Below, in pieces: positions 8,398-16,150 of a stretch of 64,000 nt of DNA. The notes beneath the pieces are model-generated. The model did not search any database, had not been told where the DNA came from, and was given only the letters and a program-made list of their open reading frames with translations. Each line of letters starts with the position of its first letter. Position 1 is the stretch's first letter. The translations under genes were made by a program, and so were the position numbers. The DNA is from Lysobacter arvi (lineage in GTDB: Bacteria; Pseudomonadota; Gammaproteobacteria; Xanthomonadales; Xanthomonadaceae): assembly GCA_031216755.1 (NCBI GenBank), contig JARUHG010000001.1, positions 1,426,001 through 1,490,000 of the forward strand, written 5' to 3'.

Positions 8398-8853
8398 CTA
8401 CTTCGCGACGATGTCGGTGTCCTCGTCGGTGCCGCCGGGTTTTCCGTCGGCGCCCAGCGTCAGCAGATCGAAGTCCTTTCCGCCTTCGCCTGGCATGCGG
8501 TAGACGTAGGCCGCGCCCCACGGGTCGGGCGGGATGTCGTTGCTCATGTACGGGCCGGACCATCCGCTGAGGTTTCCCGGATTCGCCATCAGCGCCTGCA
8601 GGCCCATGTCGGTGGTGGGATAGCGGCCGGTATCCAGGCGGAAGCGGTCGAGCGCGTCAGAGATCGATTTCATCTGCGAAGCCGCGGTCTTGCTCTTGGC
8701 CTTGCCGATCTCCCCGAACAGTTTCGGCCCGACGTAACCGGCCAGCAGCGCGATGATCAGCAGCACCACCAGCAGTTCCAGCAGCGTGAAGCCGCGCAGC
8801 GCCGACGGCCCGCTCCCTTCCGGACGCAGGAATGAAGACTGTGGAGCACGCAT
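8398..8853 (-). CDS. gspG: Major pseudopilin GspG
   Basis: A 151-residue major pseudopilin. The leader is long (20 residues, ending ALRG) before FTLLELLVVLLIIALLAGYV, with Glu at mature position 5. The globular domain has the GspG hallmarks GRYPTTDMGLQALM and GWSGPYMSNDIPPDPWG, and ends with FDLLTLGADGKPGGTDED, whose acidic residues form the calcium site of GspG. A strong ribosome site (GGAGG) lies 5 bases before the ATG. It is the first gene of the secretion operon proper and follows the chitinase gene after 58 bases. Confidence 0.95.
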   Translation of the reverse strand: MRAPQSSFLRPEGSGPSALRGFTLLELLVVLLIIALLAGYVGPKLFGEIGKAKSKTAASQMKSISDALDRFRLDTGRYPTTDMGLQALMANPGNLSGWSGPYMSNDIPPDPWGAAYVYRMPGEGGKDFDLLTLGADGKPGGTDEDTDIVAK

Positions 8854-8870
8854 GGCATCCTCCGATGCGA

Positions 8871-8904
8871 GCCACGCCGCGGGCCGCCGCCGGCCCGCGG
8901 TGGC
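8871..8904 (-). promoter_or_regulatory. GC hairpin between chitinase and gspG
   Basis: CCGCGGGCC (8877-8885) and GGCCCGCGG (8892-8900) form a perfect 9-bp stem with a 6-base loop, extendable by GCCA/TGGC with a small bulge. No T-run follows on the minus strand; instead the gspG ribosome site comes 10 bases later. The hairpin may partly terminate, or protect the 3' end of, the chitinase message, setting different levels for chitinase and secretion machinery. Role is inferred. Confidence 0.5.
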
Positions 8905-8911
8905 ACGCGAC

Positions 8912-11113
8912 TCACGGCCCGTTGATTTCGCCCATCACCTTGATCAGTTCCGCGCCCGGCGCGTCGCCGTCGAGTTCCCACGCGAACACGCCGCGCAGGT
9001 TGTTCTGGCGTACGTATTCGAGCTTGGCGCGAACCGTCGTCGGCGTGTCGTACGACCAGAACGTGGTGCCGTCGTATTTCCACGACTGCTTCGCGACCGG
9101 ATGTTCGCGCACGGTGCCCGGTGCGTTCTTCAGCACCTTGTAGTCCTCGATGCCGACTTCCTGCGAACCCGGCGCGGGTTTCGCCGCCGCCTGGTACAGG
9201 CCATCGCCCTTCGGTCCGCCGCTGACGCCGGTCCAGCCGCGTCCGTACAGCGGAATGCCCACGACCAGCTTCGAGGCGGGCACGCCCCGCTGCAGCAAGG
9301 TCTGCACCGCCGAGTCGACGTTGTACGTGGCGCCGTTTGCGGTCTTGGCGTTGGGGCTGTCGGGGTCCTTGTAGAGATTGGACTGGAAGTCGGTGGGCCC
9401 GGTGCTTTCCCAGCCGCCGTGGAAGTCGTACGACATGATGTTGATCCAGTCGAGCGACTTGCTGTACTGCGCCGGCTCGGTGTTGTCGATCTTGTCGCCG
9501 CCCGAACCGATGGCGACGGTGAGCAGGTAGCGCTTGCCGTTCTGCTGTCCGATCGCATCCAGCTGGCGGCGGAACTCGGCCAGCAACAGCGTGTAGTTGG
9601 TCTTGTCGCCCGGGTCGACGACGTTGTACGGCTGGCCACCGCCGCCGGGGAATTCCCAGTCGATGTCGATGCCGTCGAACACGCCCGCCGCCACGCCCGT
9701 GCCGCCGGCGTTGCTGCCCGCATCGAACGGCAGGTTGCCCTTGATGTACACATCGATGCACGAGGACACCAGTTGCTTGCGCAACGCGTCGGTCGATGCG
9801 GCCTTGCCGAACCACTTCGACCACGTCCAGCCGCCGAGCGATATCAGCACCTTCAGGTTCGGATACTTGGCCTTGAGTTGCTTGATCTGGTTGAAGTTGC
9901 CCTTGAGCGGGCCGGCCGACCCGTTACGCGGATCATCCCAGGCGTAGCCCCAGGGATCGGCCGTGCCGTTGACCGATTCGGCCCCGGTGAAGCCTTTCTG
10001 GTAATCGGCCCATCCATCGCCACCGGTGCCTGCCTCGGGGCTGTTGGGATCGGTCGCGCCGGGTTCGGCCTTGTTGATGATTCCGCACTCGTAACCGCCG
10101 TTCTTCGCGTAGAGATTGCCGAACGCGTAGTTCATGAACGTCAGCTTCTGTGCGGCGCCCGACGTATCGACGTCCTTGATCCGGTAGTTGCGTCCGTAGA
10201 TGCCCCACTGCGCGAAGTACGCGCCGACTTCGCGCGTCCCCGCCGGCAGCGGTGACGGCGAAGGCGATGGCGTGGGTGACGGTGATGGCGCTGGTGCCGG
10301 CGCAGGCATCGGGGCCGGCGCAGGTGCGGGCGTGGGGGTCGGCTCCGGCGCCGGCGCCGGAGCAGGAGCCGGCGTGGGGGATGGCGTCGGCGTCGGAGCC
10401 GGTGCCGGCGCAGGTGCCGGCGTAGGGGCAGGTGTCGGTGCAGGCGCGGGTGCAGGCGCCGGTGCAGGCGCCGGCGCCGGTGCAGGTGCAGGTGCAGGTG
10501 CAGGCGCGGGTGCTGGCGCGGGTGCTGGCGCGGGTGCCGGTGCAGGCGCAGGTGCCGGTGCCGGTGCAGGTGAACCGCCCGAGCAGGCACCGATGTCCTC
10601 CCAGGCGCCCCACTGCCCCGACTGCGCCGGGTTGTCGCCGCTGGTCCACCACTTGTTGCGGTAGTTGCGCCCGTTGTACGTGACCGTCGTTCCCGCGTCG
10701 GCATACGTGGTCGAACTCGACCACGGCGCGTAGCAGCCTGTCGGCGCCGGGCTGGGTGCGGGTGAAGGCGTTGGCGTTGGTGCTGGTGCGGGGGCTGGGG
10801 CCGGTGCTGGTGCTGGTGCTGGTGCTGGTGCTGGTGCTGGCGCCGGCGCGGGCGCCGGCGATGGCGAGGGAGAAGAGCCGTCCGTGGCTGGCCCGAGATC
10901 ACGCCACAACGTGGGCGTCGTCGAGGGCGTCCATCCTGCGCCTGCATACGCGGTGTGCGTCTGCAGAGCCTGATAACTGCGTCCGTTGTACGTCACCGTC
11001 GTACCGGCGGTGTACGTGGTTCCTTCACGCCATTCGGCGGAAAAAACCGAAAACGACCATACCGCTGCAACGGCGAGCGAGAGCGCGCGCGCAGCCAACT
11101 TCGTGCGGTCCAT
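8912..11113 (-). CDS. Secreted chitinase: two chitin-binding modules plus GH18
   Basis: A 733-residue endochitinase that hydrolyses beta-1,4-GlcNAc chains outside the cell. The start at 11113 (MDRTKLAARALSLAVAAVWS) has AAGGAG 7 bases upstream and yields a Sec signal peptide ending near FSVFSA. Order: CBM5/12 module (about 27-75, with YTAGTTVTYNGRSYQAL), Ala-Pro linker, second CBM5/12 module (about 127-179, YADAGTTVTYNGRNYRNKWW), a second Ala-Pro linker of about 120 residues, and the GH18 barrel (about 300-733). The catalytic DxxDxDxE motif is intact as DGIDIDWEFPG, with Glu as proton donor. Its place directly before gspG suggests it is a substrate of the adjacent system, though this is not shown. 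Confidence 0.95.
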   Translation of the reverse strand: MDRTKLAARALSLAVAAVWSFSVFSAEWREGTTYTAGTTVTYNGRSYQALQTHTAYAGAGWTPSTTPTLWRDLGPATDGSSPSPSPAPAPAPAPAPAPAPAPAPAPAPAPAPTPTPSPAPSPAPTGCYAPWSSSTTYADAGTTVTYNGRNYRNKWWTSGDNPAQSGQWGAWEDIGACSGGSPAPAPAPAPAPAPAPAPAPAPAPAPAPAPAPAPAPAPAPAPAPAPTPAPTPAPAPAPAPTPTPSPTPAPAPAPAPEPTPTPAPAPAPMPAPAPAPSPSPTPSPSPSPLPAGTREVGAYFAQWGIYGRNYRIKDVDTSGAAQKLTFMNYAFGNLYAKNGGYECGIINKAEPGATDPNSPEAGTGGDGWADYQKGFTGAESVNGTADPWGYAWDDPRNGSAGPLKGNFNQIKQLKAKYPNLKVLISLGGWTWSKWFGKAASTDALRKQLVSSCIDVYIKGNLPFDAGSNAGGTGVAAGVFDGIDIDWEFPGGGGQPYNVVDPGDKTNYTLLLAEFRRQLDAIGQQNGKRYLLTVAIGSGGDKIDNTEPAQYSKSLDWINIMSYDFHGGWESTGPTDFQSNLYKDPDSPNAKTANGATYNVDSAVQTLLQRGVPASKLVVGIPLYGRGWTGVSGGPKGDGLYQAAAKPAPGSQEVGIEDYKVLKNAPGTVREHPVAKQSWKYDGTTFWSYDTPTTVRAKLEYVRQNNLRGVFAWELDGDAPGAELIKVMGEINGP
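10235..10575 (-). repeat. Ala-Pro linker-coding low-complexity tract (second linker)
   Basis: About 340 bases of imperfect six-base units of the GGTGCA/GGCGCC type (plus-strand reading) encode alternating Ala and Pro with a few Thr, Ser and Glu between the second chitin-binding module and the GH18 domain. The repeats make this a likely place for length variation by slippage and for assembly errors. Multiple antisense open frames here (Gly-Ala repeats) are by-products. Confidence 0.9.
10741..10885 (-). repeat. Ala-Pro linker-coding low-complexity tract (first linker)
   Basis: Six-base GGTGCT repeats encode the Ala-Pro linker between the two chitin-binding modules. Six consecutive near-identical units (about 10803-10840) are the most uniform part, implying recent expansion or homogenisation. 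Confidence 0.88.
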
Positions 11114-11500
11114 AACCCACTCCTTGGGTCCCTGCATTGTGGAGCACGGTCACTACGACTTCAGGCAAAACGATCGCGCGCAGTCCGGCGGCAACGGACC
11201 ACGAAGATGCGTCTGCAGCTGCAACGAGAAAAAACTTTTCGCGCTTCGCGATGCCGGGAGGAATTCCACTGCATCGGTGCGGGGGAGCGTCTTACGCCCA
11301 CGTGTGTTAAGAGCGCGCGAAGAAAAACAACCGGAACTTACGACGTCGCAATCACAATGATGGTGCGTTGTTCGGCGCCGATTCACCGACGTGATCTGCC
11401 GCAACGCAACACACGACCCGCGCGCCAAACGAACTCATCGAGCGACGTCGGAAGCGTAACCACGCTTCACGGAACTGCTTGCGTGGAACTTCGGTGGAAC
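11114..11500. other. Intergenic region upstream of the chitinase operon
   Basis: About 390 bases separate the chitinase start from the end of the copper-chaperone gene; both lie on the minus strand. The stretch is less GC-rich than its surroundings, with A-rich patches around 11226-11236 and 11322-11330, and should hold the chitinase promoter. I see the AAGGAG ribosome site near 11121-11126 but no confident -35/-10 pair and no clear operator. A 91-codon open frame at 11153-11428 has no recognisable features and I do not call it. Confidence 0.5.
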
Positions 11501-11944
11501 TTACTCGCCTGCTTTTCGCACCACGAAATCGCCGCGAATCGTGCGACCGTTGGACAATTTGAAGTCGATCGCGATCTTGTCGTTCGCCGAGACGTTTGCG
11601 ACCGGTTGCATCAACATCAGATGCAGGCTACCGGGCTTCAGCACTGCGGATTTTCCGGCGGCGATGCGCAGTTCCGGCACCGGTCGCATGCGACTCACGC
11701 CTTCGACGACGGTGGTTTCGTGCATGTCCACTTCGCCGAATGCGGCGCTCGTCGCACCGACCACCACCACGTCCTTCTTGCATGGATTCTCGATGTGCGC
11801 GAAGCCCGCCATCATCGGCATGGGCATCGGTGGCATGCGCACCCAGGCGTCGCGGATCTGCGGCACGCATTCGCCCGCGGAAACACTGCCGCTGGCGGCC
11901 AGCAGGAGGGCCATCACGGCCGATCGGAGATGCTTGGTGTCCAT
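11501..11944 (-). CDS. PCuAC-family periplasmic copper chaperone
   Basis: A 147-residue exported Cu(I) chaperone of the PCuAC/DUF461 family, which delivers copper to cytochrome oxidase. Start at 11944 (MDTKHLRSAVMALLLAASGS) gives a signal peptide ending near SVSA. The mature protein begins with IRDAWVRMPPMPMPMMAGFA, then has DMHETTVVEGVSRMRPV and KPGSLHLMLM. These supply the His-Met-His-Met copper ligands of the family motif. The extra Met-rich stretch PPMPMPMM may add a copper site. It stands alone here; no Sco or Cox gene is nearby. Confidence 0.9.
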   Translation of the reverse strand: MDTKHLRSAVMALLLAASGSVSAGECVPQIRDAWVRMPPMPMPMMAGFAHIENPCKKDVVVVGATSAAFGEVDMHETTVVEGVSRMRPVPELRIAAGKSAVLKPGSLHLMLMQPVANVSANDKIAIDFKLSNGRTIRGDFVVRKAGE

Positions 11945-12006
11945 CCGCCTATGATACCTGCAGTAGCGTCGACGCACGCCGGCCGCCCCTTACAGGACCC
12001 GAACTC

Positions 12007-12780
12007 ATGAGCCTTGTCGAACTCCATGCCGCCGATGGCATCGTGGACATCAAACTCGCACGCGCACCGGTCAATGCGTTGAACCCGGCGTTGTGCAACG
12101 ACCTTCGCGGCGCGCTCGCGCAGGCGGTCGAGGATGGCGCACAGGGCATCGTATTGTCCGGCGGGACAAAAGTGTTCTCGGCGGGACTCGACGTGCCGCA
12201 CCTGCTCTCGCTCGGCGACGATCGCGATGCACTGATGTCCGCATGGGAGACCTTCTTCCTGGCCGCGCGCGCCATCGCGGAATGTCCGGTGCCCATCGTC
12301 GCGGCGATCGGCGGCCACGCGCCCGCCGGCGGCTGCGTGCTCGCACTGTGCTGCGACTATCGCGTGATGGCGCGCAGCGAGGATCCGGCGAAGCCCTTCC
12401 GCATCGGCCTCAACGAAACCCAGGTAGGCCTGGTGGTGCCGGTCGGCATCCTGCGGCTGATGCAGCGCGTGGTCGGCGCGCATCGCGCCGAGCGGCTCGT
12501 GGTGGCCGGCGACATGGTCGAAGCCGAACGTGCCGAGCGCATCGGCCTGGTCGACGAACTCGTGCCGATGGATCAGGTCGACGCCCGCGCGCGCGAGTGG
12601 CTCTCGCAACTGCTGACGTTGCCGCAGCCGGTGATGCGCCAGACCCGCGCCATCGCCCGCGCGGATCTGATCGCCGCGATGCAGCCGGAACAGATCCAGT
12701 TGCCCAGGTTCATCGCGGCCTGGAGCGATCCGTCCACGCAGGCCGCGCTGAAGGCGCTGGTGGCGAAGCTGGGCAAATGA
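12007..12780 (+). CDS. Enoyl-CoA hydratase/isomerase family protein
   Basis: A crotonase-fold protein of 257 residues from the ATG at 12007; upstream in-frame codons lie antisense to the copper chaperone and are not used. The CoA-binding and oxyanion-hole regions are visible as GTKVFSAGLDVPHLL and GGHAPAGGCVLALCCDYRVM. The usual catalytic Glu pair is not obvious: the second region reads RIGLNETQVGLVVPVG, with Glu at one position as in delta3,delta2-enoyl-CoA isomerases. The protein may therefore be an isomerase rather than a hydratase. It probably acts in fatty-acid beta-oxidation. It is convergent with the following minus-strand gene, 28 bases away. Confidence 0.88.
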   Translation: MSLVELHAADGIVDIKLARAPVNALNPALCNDLRGALAQAVEDGAQGIVLSGGTKVFSAGLDVPHLLSLGDDRDALMSAWETFFLAARAIAECPVPIVAAIGGHAPAGGCVLALCCDYRVMARSEDPAKPFRIGLNETQVGLVVPVGILRLMQRVVGAHRAERLVVAGDMVEAERAERIGLVDELVPMDQVDARAREWLSQLLTLPQPVMRQTRAIARADLIAAMQPEQIQLPRFIAAWSDPSTQAALKALVAKLGK

Positions 12781-12808
12781 TCGCCACGGCTTCGCGCACT
12801 TTCTTCCG

Positions 12809-14143
12809 TCACAGCACCCAGACTTCCACGCGTTCGTTCCGATAACGCGCGGCCAGGCTGCCTGCCGCGGCCAGCGGCACCTGCGCGCCGACGCCGCGCG
12901 CATGCAGCACCGGCAGCCCGCGCGCCATCAGTTCGTGCGCGACGAGGTCGGCGCGGTCGTTGCTCATCATCGTCGCCGCCACCGAGCTGCCCGCCGTGTC
13001 CGCGAACCCCACGACCAGCAGGCGGCGTCCGCGATTCACCGGCAGTTGCATGAAGGCCACGATGCGCTCGATGTCGCGAACCGCACGGCTGTCGTACACG
13101 CTCGCCGCCACGCCGCTTTCGTTGTTGCCCGTCAGGTTGAAGCGCAGGCTCAACGGCAAGCGCATCGCCCTGGCGACGAGTTCGCGATAGTCCTTCGGTC
13201 CGAACAGCGTCGGCGGCGCATAGCCGGGACGCAGCGTCATCGCGAAGTGGCCGGCGCGCGCGACGGCGTCCTGTCCCCGCCGGCTCATCGTGTACAGCGC
13301 GAAGCTGCGGCTGAGTGCACCCATCATCTGGCTGCCATACAGATAGAAGCGGCGCGAGAGCGGATAGTCCTCGCTCTGCATCGCCAGGCGCGTCGGTGCG
13401 ATGGCGCGCCCGCCGTCGGACAGCGTAAGCGGACGCACCCCGGCGCCCCAGGGCTGGCGCAACGTCACGAAACCGATCCCGCCGGGGTCGTTCGCCAACG
13501 CGCGCACCAGCGATCCGCCATCGGCATGCATTTGCGCCGGCGCGTACGGCGCCCCCTGCATCACACGCTCGTCGACCAGATCGCGCGCGGAGTTCGCGCC
13601 GGCCACCATGTGCAGGTGGATCGCGCCGCGTCCGCCGAGATCGCGCCAATCGCGCACCTGCCCCGACAGCACGCGGCGCAGCTGCGAGAAGCCCAGCTGC
13701 GCCAGCGGGTTGTCGCGATGCACGACGACCGCCACGCCGTCCAGCGCCATCGCGAATTCCTGGTCGTGCGAGGCGAGGTCGCCCAGTTGCCAGCCCGCGT
13801 CGAGTTCGGCGGCGTTCGGGCGGCGCGTCATCATCGCGATGTGCGCGTTGCCGTCGACGACGTCCTGGAAGCCGTGCGCGGAACTGCTCGCCTGGATTTC
13901 CACGATCAGCGGCATGCCGTCGCGCTGCGCGTGGAGTTCGGTGAGCGTCGGACCGGGCTGCTCGCGCCGGATGTCCTGGTAACCGATATCGCGCAACCAC
14001 GACTCGGCCACCGCCGGCACGAGCCGCGCGGCCATCGTCTGCGATCCGTGGATACGGACGCGCTCGGCGTCCACCTGGGCATGCGCGCTCGCGCCTGCCA
14101 TCGACAACCACACTGCAACACACCAGCCCGCGACGCGTGACAT
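12809..14143 (-). CDS. PstS-like phosphate-binding domain fused to an OmpA-like domain
   Basis: A 444-residue exported protein. The start at 14143 (MSRVAGWCVAVWLSMAGASA) gives a signal peptide ending near AHA. Residues about 25-290 form a PstS-like type II periplasmic binding domain: RIHGSQTMAARLVPAVAESW, HIAMMTRRP, VVVHRDNPLAQLGFSQLRRV and DPGGIGFVTLR. Residues about 330-444 form an OmpA/MotB-type peptidoglycan-binding domain: RRLLVVGFADTAGSS, SNDRADLVAHELMARG and a final RNERVEVWVL. The protein would thus hold a ligand-binding lobe at the cell wall. PstS-OmpA fusions are known but poorly understood; a role in phosphate sensing, storage or biofilm is only inference. It is transcribed alone and lies 5 kb from the phosphate locus. 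Confidence 0.85.
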   Translation of the reverse strand: MSRVAGWCVAVWLSMAGASAHAQVDAERVRIHGSQTMAARLVPAVAESWLRDIGYQDIRREQPGPTLTELHAQRDGMPLIVEIQASSSAHGFQDVVDGNAHIAMMTRRPNAAELDAGWQLGDLASHDQEFAMALDGVAVVVHRDNPLAQLGFSQLRRVLSGQVRDWRDLGGRGAIHLHMVAGANSARDLVDERVMQGAPYAPAQMHADGGSLVRALANDPGGIGFVTLRQPWGAGVRPLTLSDGGRAIAPTRLAMQSEDYPLSRRFYLYGSQMMGALSRSFALYTMSRRGQDAVARAGHFAMTLRPGYAPPTLFGPKDYRELVARAMRLPLSLRFNLTGNNESGVAASVYDSRAVRDIERIVAFMQLPVNRGRRLLVVGFADTAGSSVAATMMSNDRADLVAHELMARGLPVLHARGVGAQVPLAAAGSLAARYRNERVEVWVL

Positions 14144-14253
14144 GGTGCACACCCCCTGCGCGAAATCGCGCAAGGATCGGGGACGTGGATGACGCGGAGG
14201 TTACGAACTGCGCGAATCGAGTACGCCCGATTCCGATCGACCGCTTCGGTACA

Positions 14254-15117
14254 TCACGGGCCGCGTGCGATCGGACGCAACGGGTCGTCGATCCACCCGC
14301 TCCACGAGCCGGTGAACAACCGCGCGCCTTCCAGGCCAGCGTGTTCCAGCGCGAGCAGCAGATGGCACGCGGTAACGCCCGAGCCGCACATCGCCACGAC
14401 GTCGCGGGGATCGCGACCTTCCAGCGTCCGGGCGAACTCCAGCGCGAGTTCCTGCGCCGGACGGAAGCGGCCGTCGCGCATCGACAACGCATACGGGCGG
14501 TTGATCGCGCCCGGCACGTGGCCGGCGACACGATCGATCGGTTCGACGTCGCCGCGGAAGCGTTCGGCCGCGCGTGCGTCGAGGAGCACGCCGCCGTTGT
14601 CGAGGTGCGCCTGGACCTGCGCGGCATCCAGCAGGCGGCTCTGATCGAACGTCGCCGGGTACGGCGGCGCGGGCGTCGCGACCGGCATCGCCGATTCCAT
14701 CGGCAAACCGAGCGATTGCCAGCGTTGCAGGCCGCCGTCCAGCACCGCGACGCGCCGGTGCCCCAGCGCGCGCAGCAGGAACCACAGGCGCGCGGCGGCG
14801 AGCGCGCCGTCGGCGGCGTCGTAGACGACGACCTGATGCTGCGGCGTCACGCCCCAGCGTCCGAGCGCCGCCGTGAAATCTTCCAGCGCGGGCCACGGGT
14901 GACGACCCGCGTGCGGCTGGCGGTGATCCGACAGTTCGCGATCCAGATGCGCGTAGAACGCGCCGGGGATATGCGCGACGCGATGCGCGGCCTCACCGGC
15001 TTCGGGTTCGGCCAGGCTGTGGCGCGTATCGAACACGACGAGATCGTCGCGACCCAGCGCCGCCGCGAGCGCCTCGGCGGACACCAGCGTCGTCCACGTG
15101 ACGTTCGCATCGCTCAT
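14254..15117 (-). CDS. sseA: 3-mercaptopyruvate sulfurtransferase
   Basis: A 287-residue tandem rhodanese. The N-terminal inactive domain (VVFDTRHSLAEPEAGEAAHR, HIPGAFYAHLDRELSD) is followed by a linker and the catalytic domain (VLLDARAAERFRGDVEPID). The active loop is CGSGVTAC, the form typical of mercaptopyruvate sulfurtransferase rather than thiosulfate sulfurtransferase. It transfers sulfur from 3-mercaptopyruvate to cyanide or thiols in the cytoplasm. The ATG overlaps the stop of nudL by 4 bases, so the two are probably co-expressed. Confidence 0.93.
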   Translation of the reverse strand: MSDANVTWTTLVSAEALAAALGRDDLVVFDTRHSLAEPEAGEAAHRVAHIPGAFYAHLDRELSDHRQPHAGRHPWPALEDFTAALGRWGVTPQHQVVVYDAADGALAAARLWFLLRALGHRRVAVLDGGLQRWQSLGLPMESAMPVATPAPPYPATFDQSRLLDAAQVQAHLDNGGVLLDARAAERFRGDVEPIDRVAGHVPGAINRPYALSMRDGRFRPAQELALEFARTLEGRDPRDVVAMCGSGVTACHLLLALEHAGLEGARLFTGSWSGWIDDPLRPIARGP

Positions 15118-15740
15118 CGGAGGGCCTCCAGTCGTTGGCGCAGGTTGTAGAGCATCGAGGCGGTGGCGCCCCAGATGCGCTGCGCGGGATATCGGTACTC
15201 GAAGACTTCGCGCGGGCGGCCGCGGAAATCCAGCGTGTGCGTCGCCAGGTTCGCCGGGTCGAGCAGGAACGCGAGCGGCACTTCGAACACGTCCGCCACT
15301 TCGTTCGGGTCCGGACGCGCGACGTAATCGCTGGCGAGCAGGGCGACCACCGGCTGCACGCGATAGCCGGTGATCGTCGCCAGCGGATCGAGGAACCCGA
15401 GCGGCCGGATCTGCCGCGCGTCGACGCCGATCTCTTCGTGCGTTTCCCGCAGCGCCGCAGCCACGGCGTCGGTGTCGTCCGGCTCGATGCGGCCGCCGGG
15501 AAAACTCACCTGCCCGGCGTGCTGTCGCAGCGCGTCGGTGCGGCGCGTGAGCAGCACCTGGGTGCCTTCGCCGCGAGGCACGAGGCCGACCAGCACCGCG
15601 GCTTCGATGCTCACCGCGTCGCCGGGCACCAGGTCGTGCAGTTCGGCGAGGTTCCAGCCGGGCCCGGGCGGCGGATCGGCAAGCGGATGCAACGCCGCCG
15701 CAAGGTGGGGCCAGTCGGGCAATGCGGACGCGGCGGCCAT
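15114..15740 (-). CDS. nudL: NudL-type Nudix CoA pyrophosphatase
   Basis: A 208-residue Nudix hydrolase that cleaves CoA or acyl-CoA to phosphopantetheine and 3',5'-ADP. The CoA-specific signature (LLTRRTDALRQHAGQVSFPG) overlaps the start of the Nudix box, which continues GGRIEPDDTDAVAAALRETH and EEIGV, keeping the REXXEE-type metal ligands. The start was set at 15740 (MAAASALPDWPHLAAALHPL); earlier in-frame codons run into the DUF1289 gene. It lies 5 bases after that gene and overlaps sseA. Confidence 0.93.
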   Translation of the reverse strand: MAAASALPDWPHLAAALHPLADPPPGPGWNLAELHDLVPGDAVSIEAAVLVGLVPRGEGTQVLLTRRTDALRQHAGQVSFPGGRIEPDDTDAVAAALRETHEEIGVDARQIRPLGFLDPLATITGYRVQPVVALLASDYVARPDPNEVADVFEVPLAFLLDPANLATHTLDFRGRPREVFEYRYPAQRIWGATASMLYNLRQRLEALR

Positions 15741-15745
15741 CCGGC

Positions 15746-15931
15746 TCACCGGCGCCGCGACTCGCGCTCGGGCAGCACGGTTTCCATCAGGCGCAGGCGT
15801 TCGTCGTCGTTCATCTGCGACCAGCGCGCGATTTCGGCCGTGGTGCGATGGCAGCCGCGGCACAGGCCTTCGTCGTCGAGCGAGCAGATGCCGATGCAGG
15901 GGCTGAGAACGGCGCGGAAGAAGGTGTTCAT
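15746..15931 (-). CDS. DUF1289 small cysteine-rich protein
   Basis: A 61-residue protein with the DUF1289 pattern: SPCIGICSLDDEGLCRGCHR followed by TTAEIARWSQMNDDERLRLM. The four cysteines probably bind a metal or iron-sulfur cluster; function is unknown in the family. The ATG at 15931 is the only good start. It heads a probable three-gene unit with nudL and sseA. Confidence 0.9.
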   Translation of the reverse strand: MNTFFRAVLSPCIGICSLDDEGLCRGCHRTTAEIARWSQMNDDERLRLMETVLPERESRRR

Positions 15932-16022
15932 GGACGGATCAACGTAAAGCGGACGTGCGCTGGATTCAACTGGCGCGCGCGAGATCGCCGTGTCGCGTGC
16001 ACCGGCGGACCATCGGCACATG

Positions 16023-16056
16023 AAAAAACGTCGAGCCGGCGGGGCCGGCTCGACGT
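16023..16056 (-). terminator. Rho-independent terminator after the FKBP gene
   Basis: ACGTCGAGCCGGC (16028-16040) and GCCGGCTCGACGT (16044-16056) form a perfect 13-bp stem with a 3-base loop. Read on the minus strand, six T residues follow (16028-16023). It lies about 95 bases beyond the FKBP stop codon. Confidence 0.9.
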
Positions 16057-16078
16057 GGTGGAACTTCAAACGTTGTCT

Positions 16079-16107
16079 GCCTGATCCCGGCCTGTGCCGG
16101 GACGACG
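16079..16107. repeat. REP-like palindrome
   Basis: ATCCCGGCCTGTGCCGGGA followed by CGACG is a diverged copy of the dispersed palindrome (TCCCGG...CCGGGA with a GTCAT-type flank) seen in several gaps of this window. It lies between the FKBP gene and its terminator. Confidence 0.6.
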
Positions 16108-16150
16108 ATTCGGCAAAGGCGATCGCGCGGTGCGCGATCGCGCCGAGTCG

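Noticed and set aside
11153-11428. 91-codon frame upstream of the chitinase
   Set aside because: No ribosome site, signal or recognisable motif; lies in the probable promoter region.
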